The position numbers were made by a program, and so were the translations under genes. This document shows positions 1 to 6,361 of a stretch of 6,533 bases of DNA, piece after piece. This DNA comes from Deltaproteobacteria bacterium (GTDB taxonomy: Bacteria > Myxococcota > XYA12-FULL-58-9 > JAUUZB01), in the NCBI GenBank assembly GCA_030590185.1, contig JAUUZB010000240.1, positions 1-6,533 of the forward strand, written 5' to 3'. Below the pieces are notes generated by a model that saw nothing but the letters and a program-made list of their open reading frames with translations, was not told where the DNA came from and made no database searches. Every line of letters begins with the position of its first letter. The stretch's first letter is position 1.

Positions 1-960
1 ATAGGCCAGACTCCGCTGCCCGGGCCGCTCAAGGATTTGAAGGCCGGTTCCCACATCCTGCGGGTCAATAAGCCCGGCTTCGCTGACCTCTACCGCTTCG
101 TCGACGTGGTCTACCGGCGCTCCTCCACCATTCAGGTCGATCTCAACACCACCACCATCGCCGGCCAGTTCGTCGAGGAGGAGTCGGCCGCCGGCTTTGG
201 CTTCCTGTTCGTGGCCGCCGAGGAGCCGGGCATCGAGGTGCGGCTCGACGGCGAGCCGGTGGGGCGCACGATCTTCGACGAGCCGGTTCGGGTGGCGGCT
301 GGTCCGCGGCGCCTGTCCCTGCGCAAGGAGGGCTCCGACGCGATCGCCCAGGAGATCGTGATCGATCCGGACAGCCGTACGCAGGTCGCGGTGCGGGTCG
401 GCCCCGATGGCCTGATGATTCTCGTGGTGGATGAGGTACCGAGCGACGCGCCGCTGATGAACATAGCCGCGGTGATCGCCGGCGAGTATGAACCTACCGT
501 CGACCCGGAGGTGGCCGCGGTCGAGCCACGGCCCGTGCCCAGTGCTCCGCCGCCCGCGCCGAGCTTTGCACCGAGCTGGAAGCTGTGGACGGGACTCACT
601 GTCTCGGCTCTGGCGCTCGGCACCGGGGGGCTCGCCGCCTACTACACGACCGAGGTTCAGCAGCGCAACGCGCGCGCCCGCGACATCGAGGACCGGGCGA
701 GCGTTCCCAACCTCAGCCAGTCGGACCTCGCCTATTTGGTAGATCGTCGCGACAGCATCAATCGTCGCGGCGCGGGGGCGGAGACGCGTCAGTGGATCAG
801 CGTTGTGGCGGGCGCCGGGGGCCTGGCCATCGGAGCCAGCTTGCTGCTCTGGGAGCTGTTGGCGCCGAGCTACGACTCGGCGGCGGATGGCGCGAGCACC
901 AACGTCGGGGTCGTGCCGGTGGAAAACGGTGGCACGGTGTTCTTGCGAGGGTGCTGGTGA
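1..960 (+). CDS. PEGA-domain membrane protein, 5'-truncated by the window edge
   Basis: The frame is open from base 1 (319 residues visible, numbered here from base 1). Residues 1-48 form most of a PEGA domain: the G-x-TP-L turn near residue 2, AG-x-H at 15-18, and the VNKPGF strand at 22-27. A second PEGA-like unit spans about 66-133, with core LDGEPVGRT at 82-90 and AAG at 99-101. A Pro/Ala-rich linker follows (about 170-190). Then come two hydrophobic segments, about 195-217 and 265-287, separated by a charged loop of about 45 residues. PEGA domains are beta-rich surface-layer-like modules, common as C-terminal parts of Myxococcota envelope proteins, often behind TPR repeats or kinases; what precedes this one cannot be seen. 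The TTG at base 37 lies inside the first PEGA domain and is not the start. The protein ends in a short beta-like tail, 305-319. The next gene begins 77 bases downstream on the same strand, so co-transcription is likely. Exact function is unknown; the domain call is firm. Confidence 0.88.
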   Translation: MGQTPLPGPLKDLKAGSHILRVNKPGFADLYRFVDVVYRRSSTIQVDLNTTTIAGQFVEEESAAGFGFLFVAAEEPGIEVRLDGEPVGRTIFDEPVRVAAGPRRLSLRKEGSDAIAQEIVIDPDSRTQVAVRVGPDGLMILVVDEVPSDAPLMNIAAVIAGEYEPTVDPEVAAVEPRPVPSAPPPAPSFAPSWKLWTGLTVSALALGTGGLAAYYTTEVQQRNARARDIEDRASVPNLSQSDLAYLVDRRDSINRRGAGAETRQWISVVAGAGGLAIGASLLLWELLAPSYDSAADGASTNVGVVPVENGGTVFLRGCW

Positions 961-1037
961 GGTCGTGGCGCCGGGCAACCCGGGCGGCTACGCTGAACGT
1001 GGAGCGAATGAAGATGCAGCCAACGAGGAGAGATCCC
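961..1037 (+). other. short spacer between the PEGA gene and the MopE-like gene
   Basis: This 77-base gap carries an imperfect GC hairpin around 969-986: CCGGG at 971-975 and CCCGG at 979-983 with a 3-base CAA loop, extendable by two pairs if one G is bulged. No T-run follows, so it is not a classical terminator. I see no convincing -35/-10 promoter. In-frame ATGs at 1008 and 1014 offer alternative starts for the next gene. Read-through from the upstream gene is the simplest interpretation. Confidence 0.45.
1025..1030 (+). promoter_or_regulatory. Shine-Dalgarno site (GAGGAG) that fixes the start at 1038
   Basis: GAGGAG ends seven bases before the ATG at 1038, a near-ideal spacing. The competing in-frame ATG at 1008 has only GGAG three bases upstream, which is too close. 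The ATG at 1014 has no proper site. A start at 1038 also gives a compact lipoprotein signal peptide with Arg at position 2. Confidence 0.7.
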
Positions 1038-4000
1038 ATGCGCAACTCGGTATTCGCGACGGTGGTCATTGCCCTTTGTTTCGGTGTCGTGGCCTGCTCG
1101 GATCAAACCCCCGGTGGCAGCGGGACCGGCGGCGCGGGCGGGAGTGGCGGCGGCGAGCAGACCGGTGACGGCGTGCAGTGCCGAGACGAGCTCGACTGCG
1201 AGGTCTGGTTTGGGGTGGCGCCCTGCGGGATCTGGTCGTGTGACCTCGGCATCTGCGCGGTCGAGTGTCTCGACTGCGAGGATGAGGATCGTGATGGCTA
1301 CGGGGTGGGCGCTGGTTGCGCTGGTCCCGATTGCGACGACACCACCGGCGCCGTCGGCGCCGACGGCTGGCGCGCCTGCTACGACGGCCCAGCCGACAGC
1401 GAGGGGATCGGCACGTGCCAACCCGGCACCGAGGCCTGCGTGGACGGCGCCTGGTCCGGCACCTGCGACGGCGGCACCATCCCGGGCACCGAGCTGTGCA
1501 ATGGCCTGGATGATGACTGCAACGGCACCGCCGATGACGCCGACGCGTCGACCGACTGCACGACCCAACTAGGTGTCTCGCCGTGCGGCGCGTGGAGCTG
1601 CAACGTTGGTCTGTGCGAGGTCAGTTGTCCGGACTGCGTTGACGAGGACCGCGACGGTTTCGGCACCGGCGGCGGTTGCGCCGGCGTCGACTGTGATGAC
1701 AACGACCCAGCCATCGGCAGCGACGCCAGCCGGGATTGCTACACCGGCATCGCTAGCACCGAGGGGGTAGGGGAGTGTGTCGGCGGCTCCGAGGTCTGCA
1801 CCGCCGGCACCTGGGGCGGCTGTCTGACGGAGGTGACCCCGGTCGCTGAGCTGTGCAACGGCTTGGACGACGACTGCGACGGCATCGTGGACGGCGTGGC
1901 CGCGGCCGACAGTGACTGTGTGGCGAGCAATCCAACCGCCGCCTGCGGCGCGTGGCAATGCCTGGCTGGCGCCTGCGCCGTGAGCTGTCCGGGCTGTGAC
2001 AACGACGCCGACCACGATGGCTACGGCCCCGACGCAGGCTGCGCCGGACCGGACTGCGACGACAACGACAACACCATCTACGACAGCCACGTTGGGCCCT
2101 GCTACTCCGGGCTGCCCGCCACCGAGGGCGTCGGCACCTGCCGGACCGGCACCGAGACCTGCATCGACGGCGGCTGGAGCCCCTGCGTCGGGGAGGTGCC
2201 CCCCAGCGCCGAGGCCTGCAATGGCGAGGATGACGACTGCGACACGGCCACCGACGAGGATCTAGGCAGCATCATCTGCGACATCGGCGCCTGCCAAACC
2301 ACCATCGCCGCCTGCGAGGCGGGCGGCCAGTTCGGTATCTGCCCACCGGCTGGCACCGGCGCCGCCGCCGACGACTCGGTCTGCAATGGCATCGACGACG
2401 ACTGCGACGGTCGCGTCGATGAGGACTGCAGCAGCAACTGCGTCTGGGTGTTCAAGGCCCCGGCGATATGTGGGATCTCGGGCGACGGCTCGACCGCCGC
2501 ACCCTTTGGCTGCATTCAGGACGCCATCGACGCGGCGAGCCCCGGGGAGACGGTCTGCGTCACGGCCACCGGCTGCGGTCGCACCGGCTATCCCGAGAGT
2601 CCGGTGATGCGGGATGGCGTGAACGTCATCGGCAATTACAACTCCGACATGTCCGGCAGTCGTTGCAGTAACTCCCTGGTCGACTTCCGCGCCGTGATCG
2701 AGATCCCGCCCCTCTATTTCGGCAGCGGTTCGCCCATACCGAGCCCACGCGCCACCGGCGTCTACTTTGGACCGACGATCAGCAGCCCGACGCTCATCGA
2801 GGGCTTTGAGATCGTGCGCGCCAACGCCTTTGAGAGCTCCGGCATCACGGTTGACGGGGCCACCGGGGTGTTGGTCACCAACGTTTGGATCTCCGGCGAC
2901 ACGCATCCGAACGTCGCCTATTCCTGGGGCGTCAACCTGATCAACGGCGGTGAGGCCGAGATCTCGAGCTCGCAGATCTGGGGCGGCATGGGCGCGGTAC
3001 AGGCCATCGCCGTTCGGTCGAAGGGCGGCAAGCCGTTCATCCACGACAACTGCGGGGTGATCGACGTCGATGGCCGCTGCATCAACGCCGGTTGCAACAA
3101 CTGGTGCTGCACCCCGAGCTGTAGCGGGCAGACCAACGTGCCGGGCCTGTTCAGCCGCTACTGGGACAATAGTACCGCGCGCCCCGCCGAGAGCTACACC
3201 GTCTACCTCGAGGACTCGCCGGGCGCCGTGATCGATCGCAGCGCGGTGACCTGGGCGGACGGCATGATGGCGGCGGCCATCCGGATCCTCGGTGACGCCA
3301 CCGGGACGGTGATCCGCGGCAGCCGCGCCAACTCCTGGGCCAACTACAACTCCTACGGAATCTGGATGACCGACTGCGACGGCGCCGCGCCCTGGATCGT
3401 CGACAACGGCGACATCATGGCCGAGGGCTACAACCCGCAGGCCGACGTCGAGGGCATCCGGGCCGTGGGGGACTGCCACCCGGTGATCGATGGCAACCGG
3501 ATCATCCGCGGCGGTAGCGAAGGCGGCGCGGCGCGACCCTCCGGCGTGCACTGCGGCGCCGACAACACCGGCGCCAGCCGCTGCGTGATCGTCAACAACC
3601 ACCGTATCCAGAGCGCCGCCTGGGGCTACCCGGCGGTCTCCACCGGGGTGCGCTGCGATGACGGCGCCTGCCTGCGGATCGCTGGCAACCTGATCCGCGG
3701 CGCCGACACCGGCGGCAACGTCCCGTGGTGCAGCAGCGCCTGTCCATCCGGTGGTCGCGAGATCTACGGCCTCTGGCTCCAGAACAGCGGCACCTTTGTC
3801 GACAACAACGAGATCATCGGTGGCTGCGGCATCGAGCCGAACCCGAGCCTCACCGGCGCCTCCGCCACCGGCGTCTACGCCAAGAATTCCTACGCCCGTC
3901 TGCAGAATAATCGGATCTTCGGCGGTCACTGCGGCGGTACCGCCACCCCGGGGCCCCTAGTGGTGGGCATGCACATCGAGGTGGAGGATGGCCCCAGCGA

Positions 4001-4556
4001 GATCGATGTCCACTCCAATTACATCACCGGCGACGGCGACGCTGTTGCGTGCACCTCCATTGGCCTGTTGCTGAGCTCCGGCGCCTCTGCCCCGAGCACC
4101 CCGAAGGGGATCTATCGCAACAACATCATCGAGGCGGGCCCGAGGTGTACTAACGATCGGTTCAACGTCTTCGAGTGGGATTGTCTCGCCGACCCGCGGC
4201 TGTTCGAGAACAACGACCTGGACGCCGCGCCGGTGGGTGGCACCGCGCCGGTGGCGCTCTACTTCAACAACGTCGATTGTTCTGGCACCACCCAGGAGTG
4301 GGTGACCGCCGCCGAGGTGAACGCCATGTCCGGGGCGGAGGGCAGCTTCAGCAACAACATCGACGCACCGGCGACCTACAGCTCGAGCCTCGGCTTTCCC
4401 TTCCTCGAGGACGACACGGTGAGCGGCGTCTCGCCGTTGGATGGCGCCGGAACTCCGGAGGGCGCCCCCGCCCACGACATGGATGGCGACCCGCGCAGCC
4501 CCACAACCCCTGACATCGGCCCAGATGAATGCGTAACCAACGGCTGTCAGCCCTAG
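1038..4556 (+). CDS. Large predicted lipoprotein: MopE-type metal-binding repeats plus right-handed beta-helix
   Basis: The product is 1172 residues. Residues 1-20 are a lipoprotein signal peptide: Arg2, a hydrophobic core, and lipobox VVAC with lipidated Cys20. Ser21 follows, which in E. coli would favour the outer membrane. A Gly/Ser/Thr linker spans about 25-40. Residues 54-464 are MopE-like units with DxDxDG loops (D82-G87, D202-G207, D323-G328), DCDD motifs and CNG-x-DDDC motifs (Cys154, 273, 394, 449). About 465-1145 is a right-handed parallel beta-helix: a DUF1565-like entry (G482-DGS, IQDAIDAA) followed by recurrent N-x-I-x-G rungs. The C-terminus (1147-1164, DMDGDPR then DIGPDE) matches the closing motif of 'choice-of-anchor Q' beta-helix proteins, but no C-terminal anchor follows, only a short Cys-containing tail. 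MopE of Methylococcus binds copper; here only the repeat motif is shared, so metal or calcium binding is inference. No catalytic residues are recognisable; a pectate-lyase-like activity cannot be excluded but nothing supports it. The start is chosen from the RBS and signal peptide. Confidence 0.9.
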   Translation: MRNSVFATVVIALCFGVVACSDQTPGGSGTGGAGGSGGGEQTGDGVQCRDELDCEVWFGVAPCGIWSCDLGICAVECLDCEDEDRDGYGVGAGCAGPDCDDTTGAVGADGWRACYDGPADSEGIGTCQPGTEACVDGAWSGTCDGGTIPGTELCNGLDDDCNGTADDADASTDCTTQLGVSPCGAWSCNVGLCEVSCPDCVDEDRDGFGTGGGCAGVDCDDNDPAIGSDASRDCYTGIASTEGVGECVGGSEVCTAGTWGGCLTEVTPVAELCNGLDDDCDGIVDGVAAADSDCVASNPTAACGAWQCLAGACAVSCPGCDNDADHDGYGPDAGCAGPDCDDNDNTIYDSHVGPCYSGLPATEGVGTCRTGTETCIDGGWSPCVGEVPPSAEACNGEDDDCDTATDEDLGSIICDIGACQTTIAACEAGGQFGICPPAGTGAAADDSVCNGIDDDCDGRVDEDCSSNCVWVFKAPAICGISGDGSTAAPFGCIQDAIDAASPGETVCVTATGCGRTGYPESPVMRDGVNVIGNYNSDMSGSRCSNSLVDFRAVIEIPPLYFGSGSPIPSPRATGVYFGPTISSPTLIEGFEIVRANAFESSGITVDGATGVLVTNVWISGDTHPNVAYSWGVNLINGGEAEISSSQIWGGMGAVQAIAVRSKGGKPFIHDNCGVIDVDGRCINAGCNNWCCTPSCSGQTNVPGLFSRYWDNSTARPAESYTVYLEDSPGAVIDRSAVTWADGMMAAAIRILGDATGTVIRGSRANSWANYNSYGIWMTDCDGAAPWIVDNGDIMAEGYNPQADVEGIRAVGDCHPVIDGNRIIRGGSEGGAARPSGVHCGADNTGASRCVIVNNHRIQSAAWGYPAVSTGVRCDDGACLRIAGNLIRGADTGGNVPWCSSACPSGGREIYGLWLQNSGTFVDNNEIIGGCGIEPNPSLTGASATGVYAKNSYARLQNNRIFGGHCGGTATPGPLVVGMHIEVEDGPSEIDVHSNYITGDGDAVACTSIGLLLSSGASAPSTPKGIYRNNIIEAGPRCTNDRFNVFEWDCLADPRLFENNDLDAAPVGGTAPVALYFNNVDCSGTTQEWVTAAEVNAMSGAEGSFSNNIDAPATYSSSLGFPFLEDDTVSGVSPLDGAGTPEGAPAHDMDGDPRSPTTPDIGPDECVTNGCQP
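1197..2429 (+). repeat. Tandem MopE-like coding repeats, exact 360-bp period, 3 full units and 1 partial
   Basis: Units start at an equivalent Cys codon at 1197, 1557, 1917 and 2277, exactly 360 bases (120 codons) apart. Each full unit runs in order: a PCG-x-W-x-C segment (Cys codons at 1224, 1584, 1944), a DxDxDG(Y/F)G loop, GCAG-x-DCDD, CY-x-G, an EG(V/I)G-x-C segment, a G-x-W segment, and CNG-x-DDDC. Internal landmarks shift by one codon between units (CNG at 1497, 1854, 2217), so compensating single-codon indels keep the overall period. The fourth unit (2277-2429) lacks the DxDxDG and DCDD parts and keeps the closing CNG-x-DDDCDG and a DEDC end. The units are diverged in both DNA and protein, so this is old duplication. 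Confidence 0.88.
4529..4556 (+). other. 28-base overlap between the beta-helix lipoprotein gene and the next gene
   Basis: These bases encode the last nine residues of the upstream protein and its TAG stop (4554-4556) in one frame, and the signal-peptide n-region of the downstream protein in another. A TGA in the downstream gene's frame sits at 4526-4528, directly before its ATG, so that gene cannot start earlier. No good Shine-Dalgarno sequence precedes the ATG, which suggests translation depends on ribosomes already on the message. Confidence 0.75.
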
Positions 4557-6328
4557 CCCAGTGGATCTTGCCGCTCGCCTTGGCGGGTGGTGGCCTGTCC
4601 GCCTGCCTGTTCGTGCCGGCTGTGCTGGAGTGCGAGCAGGATGACAGCTGCCCGCAGTATTGCGAGAGCGAGGCGGACTGCCCGGCGGAGGCGCCGAGCT
4701 GTGTCGACAACGCCTGCACGCCCCTGTGCGGCAACCACGAGCTCGATCCGGGTGAAACCTGCGACGGCGACTGCCCGAGCCGTTGCGACGACGGCAACCG
4801 ATGCACCACCAACGTGCGATCCGGCGGTGCCGAGCGCTGCGATCTGATCTGCGTCTTCGAGCCGATCGAGACCTGCGTTGCAGATGACGGCTGTTGTCCG
4901 GCCGGTTGCGACCCGAATAGCGATAACGACTGTTCGCGGAGCTGCGGCAACGGCCTCATCGAGAGCGGTGAGGCGTGCGACGGCAACTGTCCGACCTTTT
5001 GCGACGACAACAACGCCTGCACCCAGGATTTGTTGACCGGCGCCGCCGAGGTGTGCAGCGCCGCCTGTGCCCACGGCGTGATCATGCTGTGCCAGAGCTA
5101 CGACGGCTGTTGCCCCCCCGGTTGCGACGCCGCCGTGGATCGCGACTGCTCCTCTACCTGCGGCGATGGCGTCACCGATCCGGGCGAGATCTGCGACGGC
5201 GATTGCCCAACCCATTGCCGGGACGACGATGCCTGCACCCTCGATCGTCTGGCCGGCGATCCCAGCACCTGCAGCGCCCAGTGCAGTTTTTCCTCCATCA
5301 GTGAGTGTCTCGGTGGCGAGGGTTGTTGCCCGGCCGGCTGCCACGCCGCCAACGATAACGATTGCACCCCGGCCTGCGGCAACGGCGCAGTGGAGGCCGC
5401 CGAGGCATGCGACGACGGCAACGACGTCGTTGGTGACGGCTGCGACGCGAGCTGCGTGGTCGAGCCGTTCTGGATCTGCACCGGCAGCCGCTCGATCTGC
5501 GGCTGGAGCTGCCCGGTCGGGGCGACGTTGACCTTCGAACAACCGGGCATCTACACCTTCGTGTTGTCCTCCGCCTGCAGCACCGTGATCTTAGGGGCGG
5601 TCGGCGGCGGTGGCGGTGGTGGCGCCGGTGGCCCGGGCGATGCAGGTGGCGGTGGCGGTGGCGGTGCGACCGTCGTTTACGACGAGGCGGGCACGGCTCT
5701 GTTGGTCGCCGGTGGCGGTGGTGGTGGTGGCCCGGGCACCAACGGCGCCCCGGGCGGTGGTGGCGGCGCCGGTGGCTTCGCGACCCTAACCTCGATCCCG
5801 ACGGGTGACCTGGTGCTCACCGTGGTGATCGGTGGCGGCGGCGGCGCCGGCTGCGACGGGCGTTCGGGCGACGGCGGCGACCCGCAGGGTGGGCTCGGTT
5901 CGATCTGCAATGGCAGCGACGGCGACGTCGGCGGTGGCGGCGGGCGCGTGGCAGGCTGCGGCGCGCCCGGGGACGCGATCTACGGCGGCGGCGGCGGCGG
6001 CGCGGGTAAGAGTCACTATGGCGGCGGCGGCGGCGGTGACCCCGGGATCGGCTGCAGCGGCACGAGCTTCTACGGCGAGAACGGCGGCTGTTACGTTGAC
6101 GTCGATGGCGGCGGTGGCGGTGGCGGCGGGCTGCTGGGTCCTGGTGGGAATTCTGGTGACACGGGGCAGCCCGGTAGCGCTGGCGGCGCCGGCGGTCGCA
6201 ACGTCGCTCTTGCGGGTGAGGCCGCCCGCGCTGATGGCTTGCAGCCGGGCGAGGGCGGGGTCGGTAGCAACGGTTGCATGGGCAGTGGCGGTGGTGCCGG
6301 TCGGTTGACGTTGTTTGCTACGCTCTAG
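4529..6328 (+). CDS. Predicted lipoprotein with 12-Cys tandem modules, a DUF4215 unit and a poly-glycine domain
   Basis: The product is 599 residues. Residues 1-26 form a lipoprotein signal peptide with Arg2 and Arg5, a hydrophobic core, and canonical lipobox LSAC (Cys26). A short Cys-rich lead with seven cysteines (35, 41, 45, 51, 58, 63 and 67 of the first module) precedes three 72-residue modules starting at Cys67, Cys139 and Cys211. A DUF4215-type unit starts at Cys283 (CGNG, GEAC-like, CDDGN, GDGC). Cysteines 317, 324 and 328 bridge to a glycine-rich domain, about 336-599. That domain opens with a beta-strand pattern (FEQPGIYTF, then VILGAVG), has nine runs of 5-8 glycines, strands such as LLVAGG and LVLTVVIGG, and ends on a hydrophobic strand. 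This order resembles the Pfam Gly_rich (ALK/LTK-type) fold. Many cysteines with no cytoplasmic features imply an oxidised, extracytoplasmic protein. ATG 4529 is preceded in frame by TGA; CTG 4544 would be the only plausible later start and would lose both arginines. Function unknown; a surface adhesin or structural role is inference. Confidence 0.88.
   Translation: MRNQRLSALAQWILPLALAGGGLSACLFVPAVLECEQDDSCPQYCESEADCPAEAPSCVDNACTPLCGNHELDPGETCDGDCPSRCDDGNRCTTNVRSGGAERCDLICVFEPIETCVADDGCCPAGCDPNSDNDCSRSCGNGLIESGEACDGNCPTFCDDNNACTQDLLTGAAEVCSAACAHGVIMLCQSYDGCCPPGCDAAVDRDCSSTCGDGVTDPGEICDGDCPTHCRDDDACTLDRLAGDPSTCSAQCSFSSISECLGGEGCCPAGCHAANDNDCTPACGNGAVEAAEACDDGNDVVGDGCDASCVVEPFWICTGSRSICGWSCPVGATLTFEQPGIYTFVLSSACSTVILGAVGGGGGGGAGGPGDAGGGGGGGATVVYDEAGTALLVAGGGGGGGPGTNGAPGGGGGAGGFATLTSIPTGDLVLTVVIGGGGGAGCDGRSGDGGDPQGGLGSICNGSDGDVGGGGGRVAGCGAPGDAIYGGGGGGAGKSHYGGGGGGDPGIGCSGTSFYGENGGCYVDVDGGGGGGGGLLGPGGNSGDTGQPGSAGGAGGRNVALAGEAARADGLQPGEGGVGSNGCMGSGGGAGRLTLFATL
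4727..5374 (+). repeat. Three tandem 216-bp coding repeats with 12 invariant cysteines each
   Basis: Units are 4727-4942, 4943-5158 and 5159-5374, each exactly 72 codons with no gaps. In every unit cysteines fall at positions 1, 12, 16, 20, 26, 38, 42, 50, 56, 57, 61 and 69. Other conserved landmarks are GE at 9-10, CDG at 12-14, CP at 16-17, DGCCP or EGCCP around 54-58, and a D-x-D-C ending at 69. A fourth segment begins in perfect register at 5375 but switches after its first 12 residues to the shorter DUF4215 pattern. Similar CGNG...CDG-x-CP repeats occur in Myxococcota surface proteins from my recollection; I do not know a formal family name. Confidence 0.9.
5603..6310 (+). repeat. Poly-glycine coding tracts (GGC/GGT-rich)
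   Basis: Nine separate runs of five or more consecutive Gly codons (lengths 7, 7, 7, 5, 5, 5, 6, 6 and 8 in order) are separated by short segments with Ala, Asp, Val, Tyr or Cys. Early runs mix GGC and GGT; the run from 5984 is six pure GGC codons. There is no regular Gly-X-Y periodicity, so this is not collagen-like. In ALK/LTK such runs form packed polyglycine-II helices. At DNA level these tracts are trinucleotide repeats in which slippage would preserve the frame. Confidence 0.85.
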
Positions 6329-6361
6329 ACGGGGGGCGCTGAGTTGCCCCATGGGCGGTGA

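Noticed and set aside
37..39. TTG as the start of the PEGA gene
   Set aside because: The frame is open to base 1, and the residues encoded before the TTG complete the PEGA fold (G-x-TPLPG), so the real start is upstream of the window.
585..1037. In-frame upstream extension of the MopE-like gene
   Set aside because: It would overlap the PEGA gene for most of its length and gives an Arg/Gly-rich sequence with no signal peptide. The RBS and lipoprotein signal peptide at 1038 are far better.
803..1168. 121-codon + strand frame spanning the gene 1-gene 2 junction
   Set aside because: Arg/Cys/Trp-rich product with no recognisable domain, overlapping the ends of two well-supported genes in another frame.
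2262..3929. 555-codon open frame on the - strand
   Set aside because: It lies wholly antisense to the beta-helix gene. Its product is almost only Ala, Val, Asp and Gly with no domain, as expected for the complement of GC-rich third-position-biased coding DNA. The + frame has clear motifs.
1197..5374. Regularly spaced repeats as a possible CRISPR or non-coding array
   Set aside because: The 360-bp and 216-bp periods are whole codon multiples, diverged at the DNA level but conserved in Cys and Asp residues, so they are protein-domain duplications.
4727..5464. EGF- or Notch-like repeats
   Set aside because: Cysteine spacing (12 per 72 residues with a CC pair) does not fit the six-Cys EGF pattern; the CGNG opening fits DUF4215-related repeats.
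4553..5542. 329-codon open frame on the - strand
   Set aside because: It is antisense to the Cys-rich modules. The product is low-complexity Ala/Val/Gly, whereas the sense frame has exact 72-residue Cys periodicity.
5603..6310. Collagen-like Gly-X-Y region
   Set aside because: Glycines occur in uninterrupted runs of 5-8 rather than every third residue, and prolines are few.
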